DNA of 64,000 nt from Pseudomonas viridiflava (GCF_900573885.1 NZ_UPSE01000565.1:186001-250000), one strand, 5' to 3'; positions 32,543-41,392 are shown, counted from the stretch's first letter. Notes: generated by a model from the sequence alone, not told the origin. Numbers and translations: made by a program.

Positions 32543-32623
32543 GGTGCGCCTCCTCACGGCAAAAGCAGCCGCTTCACTTGCTGCAATATTCGCAAAGTAT
32601 GCACGCCTAACCTTCACAGCTGG

Positions 32624-33631
32624 TCACACCAACCGCTTCTCCTTGGACGGCCGATACCCGTAATACGAGCTGTAACACCGGCTGAAATGACTCCCCGTCA
32701 CAAACCCGCATGCCAGCGCAACTTCGGCAACCGACAGCTTGGTGTGCTGGAGTAGCCGCCGTGCTTCGGTGATGCGCAGTTCAAGGTAGTAGCGCTGTGG
32801 CGTGGTGCCGAGTTGTTCGCGGAAGAGGCGTTCGACCTGGCGGCGGGAGCGGCCGACGTAGTCGGCGAGCTGGTCGAGTTCGAGCAGTTCTTCCAGGTTG
32901 GCTTCCATTAGTTGCACCACTTCGCGGGTGGGGTCGCTGATTTTCAACAAGGATTTGGGATTGACCCGACGATAACGTGAGGCTTCGAAGGCGAGGATGT
33001 CTTCGATGCCGTCGACCAGCGCGCGGGTGTGCAGTTGTTTGATCCACTCAAGAATCAGCGTTGGCGCGCCGGAAGCAGACGAGGCGGTCAGGCGGTCGCG
33101 GTCGATGACGTAGGGCTCGCTGGTGACTTCGGCTCGTTTCGCCACTTCGGCCAGGGCGGAGCGGTGTTCGGGGTGGATGGCGCAGCGGTAGCCGTTTAAA
33201 AGGCCGGCGTTGCCGAGAAACCAGGCGCCGTTCCACAGGCCGCCGAGAGGAATATTCAGGGCAGCGGCGTCTTTTAATAGCCGGTTCAGGTCACCGCTCG
33301 CGTGCAAGGCGGTGCGGTAGCCGCCGCAGACCACCAGCAAGTCGAGGGTATTGAGGCAGGCGTGGTTGAAGATGGCGTCTGGCCGAATGACCAGGCCAAG
33401 ATCGCTGATGACTTCATTGCCGTCGAGGCTGAAGTGGCGCACGGCGAACAGGCCGTTTTGCAGAAGGTTTGCGGTGACCAGGCTGTCGAGGGCCTGGGTG
33501 AAGGCCGGCAGGGAGAAGTGTTCGAGCAGCAGAAAACCGACGCGCGTCTGTTTGCTCGCTTCCTTTTTTTCGTCGTCGAGGTAGCGGTAGTTTTTGTTTT
33601 TCATCACGTCACTGAAGGTTCGACGTTGCAT
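32624..33631 (-). CDS. GlxA-type transcriptional regulator (DJ-1/PfpI-like domain plus AraC HTH)
   Basis: 335 residues. The N-terminal domain (about 25-190: VGFLLLEHFSLPAFTQALDSL, LLVVCGGYRTAL) is a glutamine-amidotransferase-like ligand domain without an obvious catalytic triad. The C-terminal AraC domain (about 235-330) has ELDQLADYVGRSRRQVERLFREQLG and SVAEVALACGFVTGSHFSRCYSSYYG. It is related to GbdR/ArgR-type regulators of quaternary amine or amino-acid catabolism, but its ligand is unknown. Start uncertain: ATG 33631 has GAGG upstream; ATG 33604 is an alternative. Confidence 0.85.
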   Translation of the reverse strand: MQRRTFSDVMKNKNYRYLDDEKKEASKQTRVGFLLLEHFSLPAFTQALDSLVTANLLQNGLFAVRHFSLDGNEVISDLGLVIRPDAIFNHACLNTLDLLVVCGGYRTALHASGDLNRLLKDAAALNIPLGGLWNGAWFLGNAGLLNGYRCAIHPEHRSALAEVAKRAEVTSEPYVIDRDRLTASSASGAPTLILEWIKQLHTRALVDGIEDILAFEASRYRRVNPKSLLKISDPTREVVQLMEANLEELLELDQLADYVGRSRRQVERLFREQLGTTPQRYYLELRITEARRLLQHTKLSVAEVALACGFVTGSHFSRCYSSYYGYRPSKEKRLV

Positions 33632-33864
33632 GCCAGGTGCCTCGCTGTGGTCGCTATGCCCCCGCCATGGTGTCGTAATCAGCGCCTCGGTCCGATTCTG
33701 CAAACGACACCGGAGCAGTTCTATTGCGCACTGCCGGGTCAATCGTTGGCAACTCGCAAAAAGGCGGCGTTTCGCTGATGCAGAATTAGTGAACCCCAGC
33801 CACGCCACCAACCTAACTGTGTATAAGCTGCGCACCCTAACGCCCTCTCTCGCCAGGCCTCGCT

Positions 33865-34899
33865 ATGACGCACCCAAGAATCGGTTTCGCCTGCCAGTAC
33901 AAGCATCCTGAACGTGAACTGACGCCCGCTGCGTTGAAGCTGGTGGAGGCTCCGTTTAACCCACGTACCACCACCCTGCGCTGGATGGAAAGCGTGGAGC
34001 CGCAGGTAGCGCGCGAGAAGCTGCTGGAGGTGGTGCTGCATAACCTGGCCGCACAGTTGCGCTTGCTGGCGTATGTAGCCGAGTTGCCGCTGCCACTGCG
34101 CATGCTGCGGTTGAGCAGTGACTTGTTGCCGTTCTACAGCCACCCCAAAGTGCATGCCTTCTATCAGGACCCGGCCATTGCTCAGCAATTGGTTGACGGT
34201 TTTGCCGCGATTGGCACGGCGGCGCGGGCGGCGAATATTCGGCTGTCCTTTCATCCCGGCCAGTACTGCGTGCTGGGCTCGGAGAATCCCGGCGTGGTGG
34301 AAAACAGCGTGGCCGAGTTTGAGTATCACGCTGACATGATCCGCATGATGGGCTACGGCCAGCGCTTTCAGGACCTCAAGTGCAACGTGCATATTGCCGG
34401 GCGCCTTGGCGTCGAAGGCACGCGCGCGGTGTGGGCGCGGCTGTCGGAGGTGGCGCGCAATTGCATCACCTTTGAAAACGATGAAAAGACCTATGGCCTG
34501 GATGACTGCCTGAAAATGGCCGACCTGGCGCCCGTGGTGCTGGATATTCATCACTGCTGGATTCACGAGAACGATTACATCGCACCCGACGACCCCAGGG
34601 TTCAGCGCGTGGTCGAAAGCTGGCGCGGGCTGCGCCCCACCATGCACTACTCGCAGCCGCCGGAAAGCTTGCAGGCCCTGGGCTTTGATGCCGAGCAGAA
34701 ACTGGAAATGGCGGAGCTGCTGAAGGTGGTGTCCAAGCGCGACCTGTATGCCCACAGCGACATGATGTGGAACCGCTGGACCAACGATTACGCCCTGCAG
34801 TTTCTTGATTGCTTCGACATCATGCTTGAGGCCAAAAACAAGAACCTGGCAGCGTTGGCGCTTTATCAGTACAGCAATCTCGAGCAAACAGGCCGGTAA
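33865..34899 (+). CDS. uvsE: UV damage endonuclease UvsE/UvdE
   Basis: 344 residues. TIM-barrel UVDE family: IGFACQYKH start, LRMLRLSSDLLPF, LSFHPGQYCVLGSENPGVVENSV with metal-binding His/Gln, ITFENDEKTYGLDD, LDIHHCWIHEND and LYAHSDMMWNRWTND. These residues form the two/three-metal centre that nicks DNA 5' of UV photoproducts, giving a repair route separate from UvrABC. It is scattered in distribution among Pseudomonas, so lateral gain is possible (inference). It is divergent from the GlxA-type regulator. Confidence 0.92.
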   Translation: MTHPRIGFACQYKHPERELTPAALKLVEAPFNPRTTTLRWMESVEPQVAREKLLEVVLHNLAAQLRLLAYVAELPLPLRMLRLSSDLLPFYSHPKVHAFYQDPAIAQQLVDGFAAIGTAARAANIRLSFHPGQYCVLGSENPGVVENSVAEFEYHADMIRMMGYGQRFQDLKCNVHIAGRLGVEGTRAVWARLSEVARNCITFENDEKTYGLDDCLKMADLAPVVLDIHHCWIHENDYIAPDDPRVQRVVESWRGLRPTMHYSQPPESLQALGFDAEQKLEMAELLKVVSKRDLYAHSDMMWNRWTNDYALQFLDCFDIMLEAKNKNLAALALYQYSNLEQTGR

Positions 34900-34987
34900 G
34901 CTACACCGCCATAGAACTCGTCTGATTTATCGCCGCCAAGCCCGGTCGGTACCGTTGCCGCTCTTGTCATCAACCAAGGGCGTAACC

Positions 34988-36130
34988 GTGACAGTGCTGA
35001 CGATTTTTTTCTGCGGAACCGGCTCCAACAAGTTTGATTTCAACCATAAGAACTTCTGGGCCGGCGAGCTGGTTTCAACCTTGGCGGGAAATCACCCGGG
35101 TCGGGAGTTTGCCGAATGGATCGTGGTGGACGGTCCCGGCAGCGGCAACCTGCAGGCCGATGAGCTGTTCGCTGAAACCAGAGAGTACGGACTCAGCGGG
35201 ACCTTGTTCGGCCACGGCTGGGACGAAAACGTGCGTCACGCGCTGGATATCATCAAAGGCAAATGTGAGTGGGAACGCAAAGAGCTGACCGAGGCTGATT
35301 ACAACAGGCTCAAGGCGGCTGGCATTGCGATTGAAGAGGTGAAAGTCGAGGGTTCCTGGCTCTGGCGCACCTACAACTATGGCGAGCGGAGCGTGACGCA
35401 GCAGCGCTTGCAAGAGCAGATTATCGCGACGTTCCGTAAAGATGGCGTGATTCCCACGCGCGTCAATCTGGTGGGCTGGAGCCGCGGCGGGATCAGCTGC
35501 CACATGCTGGCAAATGCCATGTACAACGACAGCGAGCTGAAAGCCGTTCCAGTAAACATCTTCGCGATCGACCCGGTGCCGGGCATTGCGAACTTCCAAC
35601 AGGACAAAACCGAACTTCGCGACAACGTTAAAGAGTATGTGGCGATCTACGCGCGCGACGAACGCTCCAAGGGCTTCAGCTGCGTCATCCCCCTGACCGC
35701 CCGGAACACCAAGGTAAGTGTCTATCCCATGGCCGGACGCCATGCAACGCTGGTGGGTAACGCTACTTCGTCTGGCGACGCGCCAAGCAACGCCGCTGAT
35801 TTGAAAGCGCTTGTCGAACCAGGCCGTATAGTTCGGCACCTGGCCGAGGCGTGCCTGAAACGTTGGGGCGTGCAGTTGAACAAAACGCTGAATCTCACCG
35901 AGTACGAGCTGGCTGACCTCGCCAAGCGCATTGTCGAGGACGAAGAAAAGTACCGAGCCATGCACCGCGTTTCCTACACGTACTTCACCGAGCTCGATCA
36001 AGGCGAGCGCTACGTTTCGGTGGGCAGCAAGGGCGTGCCGTTTTCGCTTGTCAAAGATGCCGCCTACATCCCACCGGGCGGCTTGGAAGTGCCGGTGGGC
36101 GACGTATCCACGTATCGCCATCTGCTGTGA
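34988..36130 (+). CDS. Putative alpha/beta-hydrolase (GxSxG), function unknown
   Basis: 380 residues. It starts with GTG at 34988 (or GTG at 34994), AAGGG upstream. The N-terminus LTIFFCGTGSNKFDF and DGPGSGN resemble the opening of Tle1/DUF2235-like lipases. A nucleophile elbow GWSRGG puts Ser at 165, an Asp follows a strand at 195 (FAIDPVPG), and a His lies at 252 (PMAGRHATLVGN). Ser-Asp-His order and spacing suit an esterase or phospholipase. No signal peptide, membrane helix, VgrG, PAAR or immunity-like neighbour is visible, so calling it a secreted effector would be speculation. Confidence 0.75.
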   Translation: MTVLTIFFCGTGSNKFDFNHKNFWAGELVSTLAGNHPGREFAEWIVVDGPGSGNLQADELFAETREYGLSGTLFGHGWDENVRHALDIIKGKCEWERKELTEADYNRLKAAGIAIEEVKVEGSWLWRTYNYGERSVTQQRLQEQIIATFRKDGVIPTRVNLVGWSRGGISCHMLANAMYNDSELKAVPVNIFAIDPVPGIANFQQDKTELRDNVKEYVAIYARDERSKGFSCVIPLTARNTKVSVYPMAGRHATLVGNATSSGDAPSNAADLKALVEPGRIVRHLAEACLKRWGVQLNKTLNLTEYELADLAKRIVEDEEKYRAMHRVSYTYFTELDQGERYVSVGSKGVPFSLVKDAAYIPPGGLEVPVGDVSTYRHLL

Positions 36131-36186
36131 ATTGACGCCCCCTTCAAACGCTCGGGTTTCGCTTTGTAAACTGAACGACCATTGCC

Positions 36187-36215
36187 CGCAGAGAGCCCTG
36201 GGCTCTCTGCGTTTT
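36187..36215 (+). terminator. Rho-independent terminator after the GxSxG protein gene
   Basis: CGCAGAGAGCC (36187-36197), a 3-nt loop, GGCTCTCTGCG (36201-36211), then TTTT. Confidence 0.85.
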
Positions 36216-36252
36216 CCGTGCAGAAAAGCGGACAGCCTGGACGACCCCACTC

Positions 36253-36726
36253 ATGCTCACAATTCGCCCTTCTCACGCTCGCGATGGCGAGCGCGTTGTG
36301 GATATATGGCGCAACGCCGTGGATGCCACTCACCACTTTCTGGCCCCCGCCGACCGCTTGGCGATCGAGGCCGAAGTGCGCGCGTTTTTACCCGATGCGC
36401 CGCTCCTGCTGGCGGTCGATCAGCTCGACCATGCCGTGGGGTTCATGCTGCTTGACGGCGGCCACATGGAAGCGCTGTTTATCGACCCGGCCCATCGTGG
36501 CCAGGGCGTGGGTCGGCTACTGGTTGAGCATGCCCTGAGCCAATGCGGATTGATGAGCACCGACGTCAACGAGCAGAACGAGCAAGCGGTCGGCTTCTAC
36601 CAGCGGCTTGGCTTTATGGTTACCGGCCGCTCGCCTCTGGATAGCCAGGGCCGCGCATATCCGCTGTTGCATCTGCACTATTCGGGTTCGGCAAATCAGC
36701 TCGCGGCGAGCCGTTCCCTACGGTGA
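36253..36726 (+). CDS. YjaB-like GNAT N-acetyltransferase
   Basis: 157 residues. The acetyl-CoA motif is ALFIDPAHRGQGVGRLLVEHAL, and NEQNEQAVGFYQRLGFMVTGRS follows. The sequence tracks E. coli YjaB over its length (IWRNAVDATHHFLAP, FLPDAPLLLAVD, GFMLLDGGHMEALF). The acceptor substrate is not settled for the family. Probably single gene. Confidence 0.88.
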   Translation: MLTIRPSHARDGERVVDIWRNAVDATHHFLAPADRLAIEAEVRAFLPDAPLLLAVDQLDHAVGFMLLDGGHMEALFIDPAHRGQGVGRLLVEHALSQCGLMSTDVNEQNEQAVGFYQRLGFMVTGRSPLDSQGRAYPLLHLHYSGSANQLAASRSLR

Positions 36727-36973
36727 AGCAAACGCACCTGTTGCGCGAGATCCGACACGGTCACATTTTTTCATGGCACGGATGATTGGCATTGAACGTT
36801 CTTTCACTTCCAATCTCTACCGAATGGCTCATGACGCGCTGGCTAACGCTGCGGTTGATGCATCAACGGCACAGCTAGGAATACGCGCTCAAACCGGCAA
36901 CAATGCGCGCCTCAAATAACCACGTTGTACGCGCATCTATCGACGCTGGTTGAGATCAGCAGAGGGCTTGGGT

Positions 36974-38362
36974 TTGGATCAGTTAAAACGCCTCAAAAGT
37001 GGAATCGCCGGCCTGGATACGCTGTTGAAGGGCGGCTTTGTTGCAGGCGCGTCTTACATTATTCAAGGGCGGCCAGGATCAGGGAAAACGATTCTGGCTA
37101 ACCAGCTTGGCTTCAACCACGTTAACAATGGCGGCCGCGTGTTGTTCGCCACGCTGCTGGCGGAGCCGCATGACCGGCTGTTTCATTTCCTGTCGACGCT
37201 GAGCTTTTTCGACAAAAGTCAGATTGGCGAAAACATTCAGTTCGTCAGCGCCTTCGACACGCTGGAGAACGAAGGCCTCGAGGAAGTGGTAAAGCTGCTG
37301 CGTCGCGAGATCAGCCGGCAGAAAGCCACCGTGATGATTCTCGATGGGTTGCTCAACGCACGCTCGCGAGCCGAGTCGCCCATCGACACGAAAAAGTTTA
37401 TTTCCGAGCTCCAGGGGCATGCCGCATTTGCCGGCTGCACCGTTTTGTTTTTAACCAGCTCCCAGTTGGAAGACGGCAGCCCGGAACACACCATGGTCGA
37501 TGGCGTGATCGAGATTGGCGAAGAAGCCATCGGGCCGCGGACGGTGCGCCGCATCAAGCTGCGCAAAACCCGCGGCAGCGGTGCGTTGCCGGGTGTGCAT
37601 GAGTTTGAAATCACCGACGACGGCCTGATCGTTTATCCGCGCTTCGAAAGCTTTTTCAATCGCCCCTCGCGCCCCGACAGTGATTATCTCGTGCGAGTGA
37701 GCAGCGGCATCGAGTCGCTCGATACCTTCATTGGCGGCGGCCTCGCTGGTTCGTCCGTCACCTTGGTGGCCGGTCCGGCCGGTGCGGGGAAAACCTCTAT
37801 CGGTATCGAGTTCATCGGCGACTGCACCCCGGAAGAGCCCGGCCTATATTTTGGTTTCTACGAATCGCCGCAACGCTTGCGCCTCAAAGCCGCCGCGCTG
37901 GGTCACGACTTCAAAGCGATGGAAGCCAGCGGCGCGCTGCACGTTATGTGGAACGCCACCACCGCCGGCTTGATCGATCGCCTCGGCTACGAGCTGCTGG
38001 AAACAGTCGAGAAGCACCAGATCAAACGCGTGTTCATCGACAGTCTCGGCGGAATGGCCCGCGTGGCGGCCGACCGTACGCGCATTCAGGACTTCTACTC
38101 GGCGCTGATGGCCGAACTGCGCTCGCGTGGCGTAACCGTGGTGGCGACGTGGGAAATTCAAAGCCTGCTCGGAAGCCAGATCGACGCCCCGGCGCCGGAT
38201 CTTTCCAGCATTGTGGATAACCTGCTTCTCGTCCGGTTTGAGCAAAATGGTTCTGAACTTCAACGCCAGCTATCGATTCTGAAAATAAGAGATAGCGCTT
38301 ATGACCCGTCGTTGATGGAAGTTGTCATCGGCAGTCCTGGTATATCAGTGAAGAAGGTCTGA
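36974..38362 (+). CDS. KaiC-like ATPase with two RecA-type domains
   Basis: About 462 residues. Domain 1 (about 1-220) has RLKSGIAGLDTLLKGG and Walker A GRPGSGKT. Domain 2 (about 235-460) has RVSSGIESLDTFIGGG and Walker A GPAGAGKT, and FIDSLGGMARVAADRT near Walker B. This is the double-domain layout of circadian KaiC, but no KaiA or KaiB is present and the C-terminus is short, so a signalling ATPase of the KaiC superfamily is meant. No ATG near the start: TTG 36974 with AGAGGG seven bases before is chosen; TTG 36950 or 36968 are alternatives. A response regulator follows 83 bases later. Confidence 0.87.
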   Translation: MDQLKRLKSGIAGLDTLLKGGFVAGASYIIQGRPGSGKTILANQLGFNHVNNGGRVLFATLLAEPHDRLFHFLSTLSFFDKSQIGENIQFVSAFDTLENEGLEEVVKLLRREISRQKATVMILDGLLNARSRAESPIDTKKFISELQGHAAFAGCTVLFLTSSQLEDGSPEHTMVDGVIEIGEEAIGPRTVRRIKLRKTRGSGALPGVHEFEITDDGLIVYPRFESFFNRPSRPDSDYLVRVSSGIESLDTFIGGGLAGSSVTLVAGPAGAGKTSIGIEFIGDCTPEEPGLYFGFYESPQRLRLKAAALGHDFKAMEASGALHVMWNATTAGLIDRLGYELLETVEKHQIKRVFIDSLGGMARVAADRTRIQDFYSALMAELRSRGVTVVATWEIQSLLGSQIDAPAPDLSSIVDNLLLVRFEQNGSELQRQLSILKIRDSAYDPSLMEVVIGSPGISVKKV

Positions 38363-38445
38363 GGCATGCGCTGGGCTACAAAATCAACGCCGGAGACAAC
38401 GACGTTTCCGCCTGTTTCCAAAGTGCTCTGCAAAGCAGGGGCGCT

Positions 38446-38811
38446 ATGAAAACAGTGCTGATCCTCGACGACGAGTATCTGATCGCGGACATTTTGAGCT
38501 ACGCGCTTGAAGACGAAGGCATCCTCACCGTAACGGCCGGGCGCGGCCAGAAAGCGCTGGAAATTCTCGACCGCGAACGTCCCGACCTGATCATTACCGA
38601 CTACATGATGCCCGGCATGACCGGTATTGAATTCGCCGAAGCCGTGCGCGCCCGCGACACGCACCAGAACACGCCGATGATTCTAATGAGTGGTGCGCAG
38701 GCGCATCTCGGCGTGGGGCGGCCTGACTTGTTTGTCGACGTGCTGGAAAAGCCTTTCGACATTTTGAAGGTGATCGACAAGGTCAAAGCTGTCTTGAAAA
38801 TGCCCGTCTGA
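38446..38811 (+). CDS. Single-domain response regulator (receiver)
   Basis: 121 residues, a bare receiver domain: acidic pair VLILDDEYL, phospho-acceptor Asp in LIITDYMMPGMTG, the Thr/Ser position in PMILMSGAQ and switch Lys in VLEKPFD. No output domain. It probably works by protein contact, perhaps with the KaiC-like ATPase just upstream; no histidine kinase is adjacent. Confidence 0.9.
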   Translation: MKTVLILDDEYLIADILSYALEDEGILTVTAGRGQKALEILDRERPDLIITDYMMPGMTGIEFAEAVRARDTHQNTPMILMSGAQAHLGVGRPDLFVDVLEKPFDILKVIDKVKAVLKMPV

Positions 38812-38830
38812 TTTTCTCGCGCCTGTAAAA

Positions 38831-38880
38831 GCCCCTCTCCCGCCCTTCGGGCACCCTCTCCCGCTGGCGGGCGAGGGGAA
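38831..38880. repeat. GC-rich CCCCTC/GAGGGG repeat, short copy 4
   Basis: GCCCCTCTCCCGCCCTTCGG ... CCCTCTCCCGCTGGCGGGCGAGGGGAA. A shortened relative of the repeats at the carboxylase locus, located after the response regulator gene. Confidence 0.7.
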
Positions 38881-38955
38881 CGTTCGTCATCCCTCTTGTT
38901 TCAAACCTGTCGCGTCGCGGCTCGGCTGCTCGCGGTAGAGGCCAGGCGAATCGCG

Positions 38956-39249
38956 CTACGGTCGCGGCGGCGCGGGACCATTGAAGACGGTGTACGGCAG
39001 AAACAATGTGTCGGCCGCCAGGCTCAACGGGATATCGATGATTACCAGCGGAATGAACGCTGCCAACGGCCCGGCATTGCCGTCGGTGAGGCCTTTCAAA
39101 TACTCAACGTCTGTAGCCGTTCCGCAATAGGGATGAGCGCCGCATTGCGCGTTGTCGTTGAACGTTTCCCCCAGCGTCGCGCAGCCCGCAGTTGTGGCGA
39201 ACGCCGCCGCGATCACTGCGCGGCGCATCAGCATAACGATGCATTTCAT
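38956..39249 (-). CDS. YceK/YidQ family lipoprotein
   Basis: 97 residues. Lipobox TTAGC at 19-23 (FATTAGCATL) marks a lipid-modified Cys. Features GAHPYCGTATDVEYLK, AAFIPLVIIDIPLSLAADTLFLPYTV match the YceK/YidQ small-lipoprotein family (PYxGTxxD ... DLPLSxxxDTLxLPY). Role unknown. GGAGG lies 8 bases before ATG 39249. Confidence 0.88.
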   Translation of the reverse strand: MKCIVMLMRRAVIAAAFATTAGCATLGETFNDNAQCGAHPYCGTATDVEYLKGLTDGNAGPLAAFIPLVIIDIPLSLAADTLFLPYTVFNGPAPPRP

Positions 39250-39421
39250 GGAAAAGCCTCCACCTCAGAACTGAAATCGTCCGTGCGCCAGCAGAACGGT
39301 ACGCTAGCAGGCGATTTCGCGCGCCCTATCATTTGCTCTCTTAGCTGACACGATGATCATCTTTAACAGGTCGCAAGTTCGCCTGTTCAACGCGGGCCAT
39401 CAAACCCAGGAGTCAAAGGCA

Positions 39422-39625
39422 ATGAGCAGGAAGAAATTCAATGTCAACGACATGCCGATAATTGACGTTGACCTATCAAAAACAGAGCCTTATCGGACCT
39501 CTGACTATCTGAACAGTCCAAAGGCTGTCAGCGAGTACCTCGCCCAGCGCTCTAAAGCCATGGCAGAAGTTAAACATTCCGAAGTGCAAGACGCCCCTCG
39601 ATCCCCTACCCCTTCATCGCACTAA
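39422..39625 (+). CDS. Small protein resembling a truncated addiction-module antidote
   Basis: 67 residues. The segment KTEPYRTSDYLNSPKAVSEYLAQ resembles the N-terminus of HigA-like putative antidotes (xxxFDxADYLDSPEAIAEYL). The helix-turn-helix half that should follow is missing, and the tail (EVKHSEVQDAPRSPTPSSH) is unrelated. No RelE/HigB-like toxin gene is beside it. It may be a decayed remnant or a small gene of its own. The start ATG at 39422 is within a longer open frame from 39353; AGGAG lies about 10 bases upstream. Confidence 0.5.
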   Translation: MSRKKFNVNDMPIIDVDLSKTEPYRTSDYLNSPKAVSEYLAQRSKAMAEVKHSEVQDAPRSPTPSSH

Positions 39626-40043
39626 GCCCCGCGCTCAGCATCAGCCAGAACGCCACCGCGAACGCGGTGGCAAGCACCAGCGTTATCGCAAAGACAATTT
39701 TCGCGGCTTTCGACCAACGCACCTGCGTGGCATGGAAATGCTCGTAGCTGGCCCAGCGTTTATGCCGCCACGCCAGGGTGCGACCGCGGGCCGTCAGGTA
39801 CAGCCACACGCCGACGCCCAGCAGCGTGGCTGATGTGTTGAACACGTTGTATCGCTCGAACATGAACGGCGCCATAAACGCCAGAAAGCTCAGGGCGCCA
39901 AACCACACGCGGTTGCTTAGTGCCCAGATACCGCCGAATACAAACGCGCCCCAGCTACCGCCGCGCGCTTGCGGCGGCACGGTGCGCATGGGGTTGCCGG
40001 AGGTGTTGGTGATTTCGGGCGTGGCCAGCGAATCGCTCCTCAC
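39606..40043 (-). CDS. Hypothetical membrane protein, 145 aa (DUF2628-like)
   Basis: After a polar N-terminus come three membrane helices (about 31-47, 50-62/70-85 and 112-135), with GGSWGAFVFGGIWALSNRVWFGAL resembling DUF2628 membrane proteins. The GTG start at 40043 overlaps the stop of the TPR gene upstream, so the two are coupled. Confidence 0.7.
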   Translation of the reverse strand: MRSDSLATPEITNTSGNPMRTVPPQARGGSWGAFVFGGIWALSNRVWFGALSFLAFMAPFMFERYNVFNTSATLLGVGVWLYLTARGRTLAWRHKRWASYEHFHATQVRWSKAAKIVFAITLVLATAFAVAFWLMLSAGLSAMKG

Positions 40044-40894
40044 GCCTTCGCGCGCTGGTGAAACTCGGCCAGGTCTTCCTCGGCGCGCTCCAGCAGGTAG
40101 TCGTCGTCGGCCGTGCGGGCGAGTTCTACCCGTTGCTGGAAATAGCGAAGCGCCTGCGCGTTGTCCCCTTGTTCATGGGCCAATACACCCAACTGGAAAA
40201 GACCGTCGAGCTCGATGTCGAGCTTGTCGTGCTGACGCGACAGGCTTACCACGCGCTGCAGGTAGGCCTCGCTCTGCGCCATGTTTTTCAGCTCGTACGC
40301 GTTCTGCGCCAGGTTGGTGAGCATGCCGGTCAGCTCTGCTTCGTCGGCACCAAACGTGGCCTCGGCATCGGCAAGCAGTTGCTGGTTATGGGCCAGGGCA
40401 GCGGCGTAATCGCCATTCATATGCAGCCAGAAGCCCAACTCCTGACGCAAGCCGAACTGCTGACGCACGTCCAGGCTGTGGTCTTGTGGAATCAGGGCGA
40501 TAGCGGCGCGCAGGTGTTCGATCACCTGCTCCGTCAGCTCCAGCTCCGCAGCGCCCATCGACAAGCTGTAGTGCAGCGCCAGCACTTCGTCGGGGGCCAG
40601 TGCCGGGTTGTGTTCCTGAATAGCCAGCGCCTTCAGGCCGTAGCTGCGCTGGTCTTCCCATTTATCCCGTTTGCCTTGCAGCAATGCCAGGGCCGCATAC
40701 AGCTGGGCCAGCTCGACCGAGTTTTCGCCCCGAGCCTGAGCCAGCGGAATAAGCGCCGTAAGGTCGGTGTGCATCTGCGAGCCGCTGAAAATACCTTCAG
40801 GATCAAGCAAGGTGGTTCGCAGCGGCGTGAAGCGTTCGGCAAAGGTGCTATGCGGCAGCGTGACGACCACGGGGGCCGGGGTGGAGTCCTGCAT
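40040..40894 (-). CDS. Tetratricopeptide-repeat protein
   Basis: 284 residues, all-helical with TPR pairs (NSVELAQLYAALALLQGKRDKW, DVRQQFGLRQELGFWLHMNGDYAAALAHNQQLL, LFQLGVLAHEQGDNAQALRYFQQRVELA). TPRs mediate protein-protein contacts; no catalytic domain or signal peptide. The ATG at 40894 follows AAGGA; the longer frame (to 40993) lies over the next gene's promoter area. Coupled to the small membrane protein. Confidence 0.8.
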   Translation of the reverse strand: MQDSTPAPVVVTLPHSTFAERFTPLRTTLLDPEGIFSGSQMHTDLTALIPLAQARGENSVELAQLYAALALLQGKRDKWEDQRSYGLKALAIQEHNPALAPDEVLALHYSLSMGAAELELTEQVIEHLRAAIALIPQDHSLDVRQQFGLRQELGFWLHMNGDYAAALAHNQQLLADAEATFGADEAELTGMLTNLAQNAYELKNMAQSEAYLQRVVSLSRQHDKLDIELDGLFQLGVLAHEQGDNAQALRYFQQRVELARTADDDYLLERAEEDLAEFHQRAKA

Positions 40895-40989
40895 GGGGAA
40901 AGTCCTTTTCAGTTGGGTCCGCGTTGTAGAGTGGCTTGAGGCGAGGCCGTTCACTTGTCGCAAGCGAAAGCCTTCGCCATCGATTGTGC

Positions 40990-41364
40990 TCAACCCTGAT
41001 TAAACCGGATCCGGTTGCCGAACGGGTCATGCACTTCCATGACCTTTCCCCACGGCATTTCTTCAACACCGGGGCGGCCATAGCCGTATTGTTTGGCCAG
41101 CAGCTCGGCGTGAAACGCTTCGATATTCTGCATAGGCACATACACAGTGGAGCCCGGGCAGGCGTCGCCATGGTGTTCGGACAGGTGCAGGCTCAAGCCA
41201 GCGCGTTCGATGCCCATGTACAGGGGCAACGACGGTTCGAAGCGGTGTTCGAACTCGACGTTGAAACCCAGAAAGCCCAGGTAAAACTCCCGCGCTTTGG
41301 CTTCGTCGAAGATGCGCAGAACAGGAATGGCTTTGGTAAAGCGAATGTCGTCCTGCGTAGGCAT
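40990..41364 (-). CDS. Glyoxalase superfamily (VOC) protein, bleomycin-resistance type
   Basis: 124 residues. FTKAIPVLRIFDEAKAREFYLGFLGFNVEF, then SLHLSEHHGDACPGSTVYV and WGKVMEVHDPFGNRIRFN, the exact end of Ble-type VOC proteins (DPFGNRIRF). Such proteins can bind bleomycin-like drugs, but many are of unknown function. GGAGGAAGAAC is before the ATG at 41364, ruling out the longer frame. Confidence 0.85.
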   Translation of the reverse strand: MPTQDDIRFTKAIPVLRIFDEAKAREFYLGFLGFNVEFEHRFEPSLPLYMGIERAGLSLHLSEHHGDACPGSTVYVPMQNIEAFHAELLAKQYGYGRPGVEEMPWGKVMEVHDPFGNRIRFNQG

Positions 41365-41392
41365 CGTTCTTCCTCCTCCAATGGTTTCGAAG

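Noticed and set aside
36727..36949. Possible small gene (48 codons from ATG 36773)
   Set aside because: No ribosome-binding site and no recognisable sequence; treated as intergenic.
38831..38880. Rho-independent terminator after the response regulator
   Set aside because: Structure is a shortened GC-rich repeat without a following T tract; listed as a repeat instead.
39422..40043. Toxin-antitoxin pair made of the antidote-like protein and the adjacent membrane protein
   Set aside because: They are convergent, not co-transcribed, and the membrane protein resembles DUF2628 rather than a toxin.
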